Source of the DNA: Rhizobium sophoriradicis
GTDB taxonomy: Bacteria; Pseudomonadota; Alphaproteobacteria; Rhizobiales; Rhizobiaceae
Direction: 5' to 3'
DNA length: 64,000 nucleotides
NCBI RefSeq assembly: GCF_003939025.1
Contig: NZ_RQIH01000006.1
Span: 1-64,000, forward strand
Shown here: piece after piece, positions 25,898 to 34,379 of the stretch
Position numbering within the stretch: position 1 is the first letter of the stretch
Layout of the letters: the number at the start of each line of letters is the position of its first letter
Program-made: the position numbers and the translations under genes
Notes under the pieces: generated by a model
What the model was told of the DNA's origin: nothing
Databases searched by the model: none
What the model saw: only the letters and a program-made list of their open reading frames with translations

Positions 25898-25931
25898 AGC
25901 GCGGGCCTGAATGGTCCGCGTTTTTGTTTTG
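25898..25931 (+). terminator. Intrinsic terminator
   Basis: CGCGGGCC-TGAAT-GGTCCGCG (one G-U pair) followed by TTTTTGTTTT, 20 bp after the host-attachment-family gene. Confidence 0.9.
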
Positions 25932-25933
25932 CC

Positions 25934-26800
25934 TCACATCGACGGCCGCTGCCCGGCAAATAGGTCTTCATGATCGGCAAACAGCGCTGCCAGGCGGTCG
26001 ATGACGGTCCTGACCTCCGGCCGTTGCCGCTCATCGTCATGCGCGACGATCCACATCTCGTAGGTCAGGTCGTCGATGACAGGCCCGGCGCGTACGAGCT
26101 TGCGTTCCTGATCGCCGATGAAACAGGGCAGCACGCCGCGGCCGGCCCCGCCACGGATCAGGTAAAAAAGCATATGCGGCGTGTTCGTCCAGCTGGTGAT
26201 CCAATAATCCGGCTGTTCGAACGTCCATTTGTCGGCCGGGGTGATCGCGGTGTCGGTGCCAAGCGAAATCCAGTTGCAATTGGTCTGAGCAAAATCGGCC
26301 GCCTGGTAAGCGGCATGGGCCACTTTGACCGAACGGCGAATGGCGACGTTGCCGCTGTCCGGCCGGCTGCGGCGAATGGCGATATGCGCCTCGCGATAGG
26401 TGAAGTCGACGCCCGCATCACAGGTCTTGTAGCACATGCGGAAACTGTCCTTCGGCGTCCAGACGCCGGCCAGATGGTCGGCGATGAAGCGCAGGGTCCA
26501 GCTGTCGGCGGCCGTCGAGACGATCGGCAACGTCAGAACCTCGCCGCGCCAGTCGGAGATCGCCTGCGCCGCATCCTGCATCAGCCGGACGCGATCGAGC
26601 AGTTCCTGACCATCCCTGGCCAGAAGATAACCGGTAGGACCGCGGCTGAACAACGAACGACCGGTCGCCCTTTCGAGCGCCAGCATGCGCCGGCCGATCG
26701 TCGGCGCGCTGATGCCGGTGCGTGCTGCAGCCGCCGAAAGCCCGCCGCCGGTCGCGACATGGAAGAAGAGTTGCAGATCGTCCCAGCTCGCATCTTTCAT
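25934..26800 (-). CDS. LysR family transcriptional regulator
   Basis: A 288-residue LysR-type regulator. The winged helix-turn-helix (about 6-65) reads LQLFFHVATGGGLSAAAART, then SAPTIGRRMLALERATG and LFSRGPTGYLLARDGQELL. The remaining two-lobed domain would bind an effector. It resembles the branch with a leading acidic DDLQLF helix. No target is divergent in the usual position; the next plus-strand gene, a small hypothetical, starts 90 bp away. The target is unknown. Confidence 0.9.
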   Translation of the reverse strand: MKDASWDDLQLFFHVATGGGLSAAAARTGISAPTIGRRMLALERATGRSLFSRGPTGYLLARDGQELLDRVRLMQDAAQAISDWRGEVLTLPIVSTAADSWTLRFIADHLAGVWTPKDSFRMCYKTCDAGVDFTYREAHIAIRRSRPDSGNVAIRRSVKVAHAAYQAADFAQTNCNWISLGTDTAITPADKWTFEQPDYWITSWTNTPHMLFYLIRGGAGRGVLPCFIGDQERKLVRAGPVIDDLTYEMWIVAHDDERQRPEVRTVIDRLAALFADHEDLFAGQRPSM

Positions 26801-26889
26801 GGATGAAAACCCCCTTTCTCCAGCGCCTCTACATAGCCAGTGCGTGAAGGCCTAGCTCAAGTGCTCCAGCAATAGATGGAGGATAGGCA

Positions 26890-27138
26890 ATGCTTCTCAA
26901 CTGGGTCGTTCTCTTCGAGGAAGTCGAAACCCGCAATCGCCGCATGCGCCGCGATCCCATGGCCGATCCGCTCGATGGCCCGGAATGGCGCGGACTTCGC
27001 TGGATCATTCCGATCTTAACGCGTCTGGCCTCAGGAAGAGGCGAGACCGGAAAACCGCGCCGCGATAGGGCGCGGATTGACAATAGCCTCAGGTTTCGAA
27101 GCTCAGTCGCAGCACGTGGTGCAGGAATTCAGGATTGA
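26890..27138 (+). CDS. Small hypothetical protein
   Basis: An 82-residue frame beginning MLLNWVVLFEEVETRNRRMR and containing the tryptophan-rich DGPEWRGLRWIIPIL. A strong GGAGG lies 8-12 bases before the ATG and codon use in the first 45 codons is typical of the genome; the last 30 codons look less coding and overlap the end of the next gene on the other strand by 50 bp. No family is recognised. It may be real with a shorter functional part. Confidence 0.45.
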   Translation: MLLNWVVLFEEVETRNRRMRRDPMADPLDGPEWRGLRWIIPILTRLASGRGETGKPRRDRARIDNSLRFRSSVAARGAGIQD

Positions 27139-27421
27139 GCAGCATGTTGAAGCTGATCGTCACCAGTCCCTCTTCGCGCTTGACCATGGTGGCGCCGATC
27201 TCGTCGTGGATGCCGAGGATCTCGAGAAAGAAATGGCTCGGCATCTCCAGGCTCGGGCTGACTTCGAGCACCGCGCCGGCCAGCGTGATCGTTCGGATCA
27301 GGCAGCGCACCTGCGTTCCGGTGCTGAGGTGATGGCCGACGAAGATGATGTTGCCGGGCCTGTCGAGGTTGAATTCCCTGTAAGCACGTTCCGCCTTGCG
27401 GTGTTCTGTGTCGAGGTGCAT
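27089..27421 (-). CDS. PilZ-like domain protein with degenerate motifs
   Basis: A 110-residue protein related to the 24675-25106 product: both share the pattern ...HYYLNILG / SHFFLEILGIHDEIG... and the same end (LHHVLRLSF versus LRRVVRTDF). The c-di-GMP motifs are weak: the basic pair is reduced to LDRPGNIIF and the expected D-x-S-x-G-G is replaced by TITLAGAVLEV. It may therefore not bind c-di-GMP. The start is uncertain between an ATG at 27421 and an in-frame GTG at 27457. Confidence 0.7.
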   Translation of the reverse strand: MHLDTEHRKAERAYREFNLDRPGNIIFVGHHLSTGTQVRCLIRTITLAGAVLEVSPSLEMPSHFFLEILGIHDEIGATMVKREEGLVTISFNMLLNPEFLHHVLRLSFET

Positions 27422-27778
27422 CTGAAAGGCCCTTTTAGCCTCCGCTTGTTCTACCACAGGATATTAGCTGAAGAATGCTGACGACTGCTGAAGAACATCG
27501 TTAGAATTGAGCGCATAGCCGGAACCTCCCGGAAAATCGCACCGATTTCGGGCAGATTTGCCCCGAATCTGCTCATTGCCCGGCGCACATGCGCCATTCT
27601 TGACATGTCGGCAGCCTTCGCGCATAGAAAGGGCCGGTTCGAGGCACCGGCCGCTCGCGGATGAAAATCCATGGTGAAGCCCTCGCGATCATGGTCACGG
27701 CCCTTTGTGCATGCTGACTGGCGGCAATGCGAGCTCCCATCCCGCAGTCGAAGAGCATGCCTTGCAAAGGCTGACGCC
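27422..27778. other. Intergenic region without a gene
   Basis: About 357 bp between divergent genes. It contains two copies of GCTGAAGAA (around 27470 and 27488) and a hairpin (GGGCCGGT-TCGAGGC-ACCGGCC, about 27629-27650). Nothing coding is supported. Confidence 0.45.
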
Positions 27779-28219
27779 ATGACGACGACCTATCCTGCCA
27801 TTGAAGACTTGAAGGCCCAGGCCAAGCGCTTGCGCCAGGCGATGAACGATCGCGGCACCCCGCTGACCCACAGTGCGGCGCTGGAAATAATAGCCCGCCA
27901 GCACGGCGCGCGCGATTGGAATACACTCTCAGCCCTTGCGGCAAAGCCCAATGCGGGAGCGAAGACGCCGCTCTTCGTCGGCGCCCATATTCGCGGCCGT
28001 TATCTCAATCAACCGTTCACCGGCGAGGTTTTGGCACTGTCGGCCCTGCCGGGCGGCGATCTCCATAGGATCACCATCCATTTCGACGAGCCGGTGGATG
28101 TCGTCACTTTCGAGAGCTTTTCCGCCTTTCGCCAGCGTGTGAACGCGCAGATCGATGCCGACGGCCTCTCGCCGCGGAAAACCTCGAACGGCGTGCCGCA
28201 TCTGGTGCTCGATCTTTGA
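27779..28219 (+). CDS. Glyoxalase-superfamily-related small protein
   Basis: A 146-residue protein. The N-terminus (SIEDLKAQAKRLR-like, here AIEDLKAQAKRLRQAM, then ALEIIARQHGARDWNTLSA) is the helical region found in proteins annotated as glyoxalase-superfamily related. A beta-rich half follows with VGAHIRGRYLNQPFTGEVLAL and VDVVTFESFSAFRQRV. The metal ligands of true glyoxalases cannot be identified, so enzymatic activity is unproven. Confidence 0.75.
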   Translation: MTTTYPAIEDLKAQAKRLRQAMNDRGTPLTHSAALEIIARQHGARDWNTLSALAAKPNAGAKTPLFVGAHIRGRYLNQPFTGEVLALSALPGGDLHRITIHFDEPVDVVTFESFSAFRQRVNAQIDADGLSPRKTSNGVPHLVLDL

Positions 28220-28324
28220 TTGCTCCTATTTCCTGGAAGGCCGACATGTAGATTCAAACTGCAGCAGCGCCGAGATGGCAAAGGCTTGGCGCTGCCAGAT
28301 TATTTAGCGATCGAACCCGGGGCT

Positions 28325-29122
28325 TTACGCCTTCACTAGCCACTCGTGCTCGACGGCATTGTGGAATTTCCAGATCCGTTGCGGCCCGGCCATCACGTTG
28401 AGGTAATAGAGATCGTAGCCATGGCAGGCCGCGCACGGATGGTAGCCTTTCGGCACCAGCGTCACGTCTCCGTCCTCGATCGCCATCGCTTCGTCGAGCG
28501 AGCGGTCGTCGGTGTAGACACGCTGGAAACCGAAGCCCTGCGGCGGATTGAGGCGATGATAATAGGTCTCTTCCAGAAAGCTTTCGTTCGGCAGGTCGTC
28601 CTGATCGTGCTTGTGCGGCGGATAGGAGGAAGTATGGCCGCCCGGCGTGATCACCTCGACGACGAGCAGCGAATGCGCCGAATTGTCGTCTTCAGGCATG
28701 ATATTGTTGACGTAGCGTACATTCGTGCCCTTGCCGCGCGTCACCTGCGGATGCGTGCCGGGCGGAATTTCCTTCGCCTGGTAGGTCCCGCCGCCGGGCG
28801 CCGAGCAGACGGCCAGCTCCAGATCGGTCTCCGCCGTCACCGACCATGTCGATTCCATCGGGATGTAGAGCGCATGCGGCGCGCCGTCGAAGGGGCTCAT
28901 CCGCTCGCCGAGCGTGCCGAAATCCCTGGTGCCGGCCGACGCCTGGCCCTTGCCGGTGACCCAGACGAGGCACACTTCCCGATCTCCGGTCTCTCCCGAA
29001 ACCGTCTCGCCCGGCTTCAAGCGATTCAGATCGAAGCCGACATAGGTCCAGCCGGCATTCTCAGGGGTGACATGCGTGACGCGGCCATGCGTGCCGGATG
29101 GTTTCACCTTGAGGTTTGGCAT
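28325..29122 (-). CDS. iolB: 5-deoxy-glucuronate isomerase
   Basis: A 265-residue IolB, which isomerises 5-deoxy-D-glucuronate to 5-dehydro-2-deoxy-gluconate in myo-inositol breakdown. The double-cupin protein shows the metal-binding histidines in TPGGHTSSYPPHKHDQDD and the later EETYYHRLNPPQGFGFQRVY, plus PKGYHPCAACHGYDLYYLN. Length is typical. It is the last gene of the iol operon, separated from iolE by a RIME-like repeat. Confidence 0.97.
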   Translation of the reverse strand: MPNLKVKPSGTHGRVTHVTPENAGWTYVGFDLNRLKPGETVSGETGDREVCLVWVTGKGQASAGTRDFGTLGERMSPFDGAPHALYIPMESTWSVTAETDLELAVCSAPGGGTYQAKEIPPGTHPQVTRGKGTNVRYVNNIMPEDDNSAHSLLVVEVITPGGHTSSYPPHKHDQDDLPNESFLEETYYHRLNPPQGFGFQRVYTDDRSLDEAMAIEDGDVTLVPKGYHPCAACHGYDLYYLNVMAGPQRIWKFHNAVEHEWLVKA

Positions 29123-29153
29123 TGGTGTTTCTCCTCATAAATTGTGGGGTGCG

Positions 29154-29269
29154 GCCCCCTCATCCGGCTGCCGCCACCTTCTCCCCCAGGGGAGAAGGGA
29201 TATGCCGCGCCGTCTCTATTCCCCTTCTCCCCAGCGGGGAGAAGGTGCCCGAAGGGCGGATGAGGGGGC
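29154..29269. repeat. RIME-like palindromic repeat within the iol operon
   Basis: A 116-bp element with terminal inverted repeats GCCCCCTCA (29154-29162) and TGAGGGGGC (29261-29269) and internal arms CCTTCTCCCC/GGGGAGAAGG. It fills the iolE-iolB gap. Its left part matches the element at 3007-3143. Confidence 0.75.
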
Positions 29270-29313
29270 TTCTTGCCCGACGATGCTCTTAAGCCCCGGG
29301 TCTTTTGCACCCG

Positions 29314-30231
29314 TTATCCCTTAGGAAAGCCTTCGGTCGCCACGGTATAACCAGCCGCCGTCATCACCCGCATCAGTTCGGCATGGCCGATCTCAGCCAT
29401 CTTCTGCGGCGGCGCCTTGCGCGGATCCTGTTCGGCTTCGACGACGAACCAGCCTTCATAGCCGTGGTCGGCGAATCGCTGGACGATGGCGCCGAAATCG
29501 AGCGAACCGTCGCCCGGCACGGTGAAGGCGCCGAGCGCCACCGCGTCGAGGAAGGACTGCCGGCTGCGGTCGAGCCCATCCACCACTGATTGGCGAATGT
29601 CCTTGACGTGGACATGATTGATTCGGGCATGGTGATTGTCGATGGCGCGCAGCACGTCGCCGCCGGCAAAAGCGAGATGCCCGGCATCGAGCAGCAGCGG
29701 AATGCCTTCGCCGGAATTGCGCATGAAGGCGTCGAGTTCCGGCTCGGTTTCCACGACGGCCGCCATGTGGTGGTGGTAGGAAAGAGGCATGCCCTGCTCG
29801 GCGCACCATTCGCCGAACTCGGTGACGCGGCGCGCATAGGCCTTCATCTCGTCGTCGGCGAGGCGCGGCTTGGTGGCGAGCGGCTTGGAGCGGTCGCCCT
29901 GGATAGAGCGGCCGACTTCGCCATAGACGATACAGGGCGCATTGACCGCCTTGAACAGTTCGATCATCGGCGCGATGCGGTCCTTGTTGGCCGCAAGCTC
30001 CTCATCGACCAGCGTGCCGGAGAACCAGCCGCCGCACAGCGTCACGTCGGCGGCGCGCAGGATGGGCAGCATTTCTTCCGGGTTGCTGGGGAAACGGCGC
30101 CCTTGCTCCATGCCGGTAAAGCCGGCGCTGCGCGACTGCCGCAGGCATTCCTCCAGGGACACATCGTCGCTGAGTTCGGGAAGGTCGTCGTTCCACCAGG
30201 CGATGGGCGACATGCCGAGTTTGGCCTTCAT
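29314..30231 (-). CDS. iolE: Myo-inosose-2 dehydratase
   Basis: A 305-residue IolE, a TIM-barrel metalloenzyme that dehydrates scyllo-inosose (2-keto-myo-inositol). Characteristic stretches are GMSPIAWWNDDLPEL at the start, TGMEQGRRFP, MPLSYHHHMAAVVETEPELD and LLLDAGHLAFAGGD, followed by INHVHVKDIR and GWFVVEAEQDP with metal-ligand His, Asp and Glu residues. It sits between iolD and iolB on the same strand. Confidence 0.97.
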   Translation of the reverse strand: MKAKLGMSPIAWWNDDLPELSDDVSLEECLRQSRSAGFTGMEQGRRFPSNPEEMLPILRAADVTLCGGWFSGTLVDEELAANKDRIAPMIELFKAVNAPCIVYGEVGRSIQGDRSKPLATKPRLADDEMKAYARRVTEFGEWCAEQGMPLSYHHHMAAVVETEPELDAFMRNSGEGIPLLLDAGHLAFAGGDVLRAIDNHHARINHVHVKDIRQSVVDGLDRSRQSFLDAVALGAFTVPGDGSLDFGAIVQRFADHGYEGWFVVEAEQDPRKAPPQKMAEIGHAELMRVMTAAGYTVATEGFPKG

Positions 30232-30297
30232 CTACATTCTCCTTAAATGACATCGGGAGGAGCGGGTGCGCTCCTCCGGAAAATAGCGGTAACCTCG

Positions 30298-32148
30298 TTA
30301 ACCGATGCGCTGGGAAGCGCGGGCTTCGACATAGCCCTTGCGCGCCTTGTTGACCTCTTCGCGTGGGCTGACCTCGGGCACCGCGACATCCCACCAGTGG
30401 CCGCCGGCCTCCGTGGTGATCAAGGGATCGGTGTCGATGACGAAGACCGAGGTTCGGTCGTTCTTCTTCGAGCTGGCGATCGCCTGCTCCAGCTCCGCGA
30501 TTGAGCCGACCTTGACGGCGATGGCCCCCATGCTTTCGGCATGTGCGCGGAAATCGATCTCCGGCATCACCTCGTGGTAGGAGTCCTTCAGCAGATTGTT
30601 GAAGTTGGCGCCGCCTGTTCCCATCTGCAGCCGGTTGATGCAGCCATAGCCGCGATTGTCGAGCACGACGATGTTGAGCTTGAGGCCGAGCATCACCGAG
30701 GTTGCGATCTCGGAATTCATCATCATGTAGGAGCCGTCGCCGACCATGACGACGACATCGCGTTCGGGACGCGCCATCTTGGCGCCGAGGCCGCCCGCGA
30801 TCTCGTAACCCATGCAGGAAAAGCCGTATTCCATGTGATAGCTGCCGGGCGCCGTCGCCGGCCAGAGCTTGTGCAATTCGCCGGGCAGGCCGCCGGCGGC
30901 GCAAAGCAGCGTCGTATTCTCGCCGCCGATCGTGCGCACCACCGCGCCGATCACCTGGGCGTCGGAGGGCAGGGCGGCATTGGTCGTCGCCATCGCCTTC
31001 GCCGCAGCTTCCATCCAGATTTTCTTCTCGGCCGCGGCCTTCTCAGCCAACGCCGCCGGTGCTTTCCAGCCGGAAAGGCCCGCCGAAAGCGCCCTCAGCC
31101 CTTCGCGGGCATCGGCCACAACAGGGTGGCTGTCATGCTTCACCGCGTCGTAGGCGGCGATATTGAGCCCGATCATCTTCAGGCTGTCATTCTTGAACAG
31201 TGCCCAGGAGCCGGTGGTGAAATCCTGGCAGCGTGTGCCGACGGCGATGACGAGGTCCGTCTCTTCGGCGATCGCATTCGCTGCCGATGTGCCGGTGACT
31301 CCGACCGAGCCGAGCGCCAGCGGATGGGTCTCGTCGATTGACGACTTGCCGGCCTGGGTGACGACGACCGGAATGGCGTGGGCCTCGGCGAAGGCGGCAA
31401 GCTCCTGCGTCGCCTGCGAATAAAGCACACCGCCGCCGGCAACGATCACCGGCTTCTGCGAGGCTTTGATCAGCGCGATCGCATTGGCGAGCTCATTCGC
31501 ATCTGGCTGCGGCCGGCGGGTCGTCCAGACCTTTTCCTCAAACAGGCTTTCCGGATAATCGAAGGCTTCCGCCTGAACATCCTGGCAGAGCGACAAGGTC
31601 ACCGGACCGCAATCCAAGGGATCGGTCAGCACCTGCATGGCGCGCTTCAGCGCCGAAATGATCTGTTCCGGCCGGGTGATACGGTCGAAATAGCGCGAAA
31701 CCGGACGAAAAGCGTCATTGGCCGATACCGTGCCGTCGCCGAAATCCTCGATCTGCTGCAGCACCGGATCCGGCGCGCGGTTGGCGAAGACGTCGCCGGG
31801 CAGGAAGAGAACCGGAATGCGGTTGACATGCGCGACACCGGCCGCCGTCACCATGTTCAGCGCGCCGGGACCGATCGAGGTCGTGCAGGCCATGAAGCGC
31901 GTGCGGAAATTCGCCTTGGCATAGGCGATCGCGGCATGCGCCATGCCCTGTTCGTTATGGGCGCGATAGGTCGTCAATTCCTCGCGCACCTGATAAAGCG
32001 CCTCGCCGATGCCGGCGACATTGCCGTGACCGAAGATCGCCCAGACGCCGCCGAAGATCGGTACCTTCCGGCCGTCGACAACCGTCATCTGCTTTTTGAG
32101 GAAATGCGCGACGGCCTGCGCCATCGTCAACCGAATCGTCTTGCCCAT
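30298..32148 (-). CDS. iolD: 3D-(3,5/4)-trihydroxycyclohexane-1,2-dione hydrolase
   Basis: A 616-residue ThDP-dependent IolD that opens the diketone ring to 5-deoxy-glucuronate. The three domains of the family are visible: a PYR domain with GVWAIFGHGNVAGIGEAL and NEQGMAHAA (catalytic Glu region), a central domain, and a PP domain with VVMVGDGSYMMMNSEIATS, the GDG...N ThDP/Mg2+ motif. I start it at MGKTIRLTM after GGGAGACCCCG; the open frame upstream runs into a repeat element and is not genuine protein. Confidence 0.97.
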   Translation of the reverse strand: MGKTIRLTMAQAVAHFLKKQMTVVDGRKVPIFGGVWAIFGHGNVAGIGEALYQVREELTTYRAHNEQGMAHAAIAYAKANFRTRFMACTTSIGPGALNMVTAAGVAHVNRIPVLFLPGDVFANRAPDPVLQQIEDFGDGTVSANDAFRPVSRYFDRITRPEQIISALKRAMQVLTDPLDCGPVTLSLCQDVQAEAFDYPESLFEEKVWTTRRPQPDANELANAIALIKASQKPVIVAGGGVLYSQATQELAAFAEAHAIPVVVTQAGKSSIDETHPLALGSVGVTGTSAANAIAEETDLVIAVGTRCQDFTTGSWALFKNDSLKMIGLNIAAYDAVKHDSHPVVADAREGLRALSAGLSGWKAPAALAEKAAAEKKIWMEAAAKAMATTNAALPSDAQVIGAVVRTIGGENTTLLCAAGGLPGELHKLWPATAPGSYHMEYGFSCMGYEIAGGLGAKMARPERDVVVMVGDGSYMMMNSEIATSVMLGLKLNIVVLDNRGYGCINRLQMGTGGANFNNLLKDSYHEVMPEIDFRAHAESMGAIAVKVGSIAELEQAIASSKKNDRTSVFVIDTDPLITTEAGGHWWDVAVPEVSPREEVNKARKGYVEARASQRIG

Positions 32149-32182
32149 CGGGGTCTCCCGCAATTCTTTCTCTTTACGTTTT

Positions 32183-32337
32183 CCCCTCCCCAACCCCTCC
32201 CCACAAGGGGGAGGGGCTAACCTGCCGGGCTCTTTCCATTCTCGCCGCAAGGTTTCATCCGCAGGACGTTTGCTCACGGCGTGAGGCGATGCCTCAGATT
32301 AAGTCCCTCCCCCTTGTGGGGAGGGGTTGGGGAGGGG
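32183..32337. repeat. 155-bp element with 33-bp perfect inverted repeats between iolC and iolD
   Basis: Positions 32183-32215 and 32305-32337 are perfect reverse complements over 33 bp (C/G-rich, built on CCCCTCCCCAACCCCTCCCC and CCACAAGGGGGAGGG). About 89 bp of unrelated, non-coding sequence lies between them. It occupies nearly the entire iolC-iolD gap and would form a very stable hairpin in the operon mRNA. Confidence 0.85.
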
Positions 32338-32346
32338 TCTTATTTC

Positions 32347-34281
32347 CTACTGAAGCCCGCGCGTCTTCAGCCACGCCTCAGTCAGTTGCCGGAAGCGGCC
32401 GGCCATGTCGGCGATCGCCTCCTCGTCGTTCATGGCACCCGAAAGCCAGGCGCGCGCCGCGTCAGCAAAGATCGTCCTGCCGACGGCGAAGCCCTTCACC
32501 GAAGGAGCCGCCAGCGTCGCCTCGAAGCAGGAGATCAGCTCCTCGGCGGGTGCCTCGAGCCCGAGCAGCACGATACCGCGGCACCATGGATCATTTTTGG
32601 CAATCACCGCGTCGATCTTCTTCCAGGCTTCGCCGGAGGCTTGCGGCTCCAGCTTCCACCAGTCCGGCTTGATGCCGCGCGCATAAAGTTCTTCGAGCGC
32701 GGTTGCGATCGTATCGTCGGTAAGCGGTCCGTTCTTGCCGGCGATGATCTCCACCAGCAGCTCGCGGCCGACCTTGCGGGCGGCTTCGAACAGCGTGCGC
32801 AGCTTCTCCTGCTGCTCGCTCTTCAATTCGGCCGGATCGTCGGGATGATAGAAGCACAGGCACTTAATGCAGTGGCCGAGCGGCCATTCCACCAGCTGGG
32901 AGCCGATATCCTGGCTAAATTCGAAGCGCAGCGGCTTCGAGCCCGGCAATTCCACCGGCCGGCCGATCCAGGAGAAATTTTTCGTTGCCGCATCGAAGAA
33001 GGCGTCGCGGCCGAAACGTTCGTCGATCAGCATGCCGTAACCGTCGCGGCCGTTCGAAACCCGCGCTGCCGCCGAGACCGCCAGCCGCTTGAAGGCGACG
33101 ATCTTCTCATGGCCGACGCCGAGCTCGTCGGCGACGCTGACGAGCTGCGAACGATGGTCGATCGCCAGCGCCATCAGCAGCGGAATTTCGCCACGCCGGG
33201 TCGATGCCCAATGAATATGGTTGATCGCCTCGTCCTTGCGCAGCGCCCGGTATTTGCTGCCCGTCTTCAGGAAGAAGTCGAGTTCCGCCCAGGTCGGATA
33301 TTCCGGCGAGCAGAGCAGACGGGAGACGGCGAAAGCGCCGCAGGCATTGGCCCAGGTGGCGCAGGTCTTCAGTGGTTCGTCGCGCAGGAAGCCGCGCAGG
33401 AAGCCGGACATGAAGGCATCGCCGGCGCCGAGCACGTTGAAGACCTCGATCGGGAAACCCTGGCCGACGATGCCGGCTTCGAGATCGTCGGCGATCGGCC
33501 CGTCATAGACGATGCAGCCCATGGCGCCGCGCTTCAGCACGATCGTCGCCGGCGTCAGGCGGCGAATCTCCTTCAGCGCGCCGAGCACGTCGTCAGCACC
33601 GGAAGCAATCAGGATTTCCTCCTCGGTGCCGACGATGAGATCGCAATCGGGCAGCGTCTCCTTCATCTTCGAGGAAACGCGGTCGGATTTCACATAGCGC
33701 TCGAAACCTTCGGCATGGCCGGCAAGGCCCCAGAGGTTCGGCCGGTAGTCGATGTCGAAGATCACCTTGCGGCCGTTCGCCTTGGCGATGCGGATCGCCT
33801 TGCGCTGCGCGGCCTCGGTGTTCGGGCGGGAAAAATGCGTGCCGGACACCAGCACGGCGCGCGACGATCTGATGAAATTCTCGTCGATATCGCTTTCGTC
33901 GAGCGCCATGTCGGCGCAGTCGGAGCGATAGAAGATCATTGGCGATACGCCCTCGGCCTCCACCGCAAGCAGCACCAGCGCCGTCAGCCGCTCCTTGTCG
34001 GTGATGATGCCGTCGGTCGCGACACCTTCGCGGGCCGCCTGCTCGCGGATGAAGCGCCCCATCTGCTCGTCGCCGACGCGGGTGATGAGGCCGGATTTGA
34101 GACCGAGCCGCGCCGTACCGATGGCGATGTTGGACGGGCAGCCGCCGACCGATTTGGCGAAGGAGCCGATATCCTCCAGTCGTGACCCGATCTGCTGGCC
34201 GTAAAGATCGACCGATGAACGGCCGATCGTGATTACATCAAGCGCCGGCTCCGGCTGTGAACCCGGATTCGTTTGTACCAT
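32347..34281 (-). CDS. iolC: 5-dehydro-2-deoxygluconokinase fused to DUF2090 aldolase-like domain
   Basis: A 644-residue bifunctional IolC. Residues 1 to about 330 are a PfkB-family kinase (VITIGRSSVDLYGQQIGSRL, GGCPSNIAIGTARLG, and the catalytic NVLGAGDAFMSGFLRG with the GAGD motif) that phosphorylates 5-dehydro-2-deoxy-gluconate. From about 345 a DUF2090 domain follows (LLMALAIDHRSQL, GREL-LVEII, WWKLEP), related to DhnA-type aldolases, which may cleave the phosphorylated product and replace a separate IolJ. Such fusions are normal in alphaproteobacteria. It is the second gene of the iolRCDEB operon. Confidence 0.95.
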   Translation of the reverse strand: MVQTNPGSQPEPALDVITIGRSSVDLYGQQIGSRLEDIGSFAKSVGGCPSNIAIGTARLGLKSGLITRVGDEQMGRFIREQAAREGVATDGIITDKERLTALVLLAVEAEGVSPMIFYRSDCADMALDESDIDENFIRSSRAVLVSGTHFSRPNTEAAQRKAIRIAKANGRKVIFDIDYRPNLWGLAGHAEGFERYVKSDRVSSKMKETLPDCDLIVGTEEEILIASGADDVLGALKEIRRLTPATIVLKRGAMGCIVYDGPIADDLEAGIVGQGFPIEVFNVLGAGDAFMSGFLRGFLRDEPLKTCATWANACGAFAVSRLLCSPEYPTWAELDFFLKTGSKYRALRKDEAINHIHWASTRRGEIPLLMALAIDHRSQLVSVADELGVGHEKIVAFKRLAVSAAARVSNGRDGYGMLIDERFGRDAFFDAATKNFSWIGRPVELPGSKPLRFEFSQDIGSQLVEWPLGHCIKCLCFYHPDDPAELKSEQQEKLRTLFEAARKVGRELLVEIIAGKNGPLTDDTIATALEELYARGIKPDWWKLEPQASGEAWKKIDAVIAKNDPWCRGIVLLGLEAPAEELISCFEATLAAPSVKGFAVGRTIFADAARAWLSGAMNDEEAIADMAGRFRQLTEAWLKTRGLQ

Positions 34282-34365
34282 GATGTCCTCCCGCTAGATT
34301 TGCGCGGCTTCCAGTGCCTGCGAATTGCCAATAATGAAACATTGGTTCCGATATTTTGTCAATTC

Positions 34366-34379
34366 GGAATGTTTATTCC
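34366..34379. promoter_or_regulatory. Candidate IolR operator GGAA-N6-TTCC
   Basis: An exact GGAA-TGTTTA-TTCC site overlapping the iolR stop codon, 85 bp before the iolC start. This agrees with the GGAA-N6-TTCC motif reported, as I recall, for S. meliloti IolR. It suggests a repressor-controlled promoter within the operon for iolCDEB. Confidence 0.55.

Noticed and set aside
26829..27083. An 84-codon minus-strand frame opposite the small hypothetical gene
   Set aside because: No ribosome site and Ser/Arg-rich composition typical of a shadow frame; the plus-strand frame has GGAGG at the right distance.
32149..32277. N-terminal extension of IolD
   Set aside because: The open frame continues 43 codons upstream but is encoded by the inverted-repeat element; the true start has GGGAGA before it and matches the family's length.
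32281..34185. A 634-codon plus-strand open frame opposite iolC
   Set aside because: Antisense shadow of the IolC fusion protein; part of it begins inside the inverted-repeat element.
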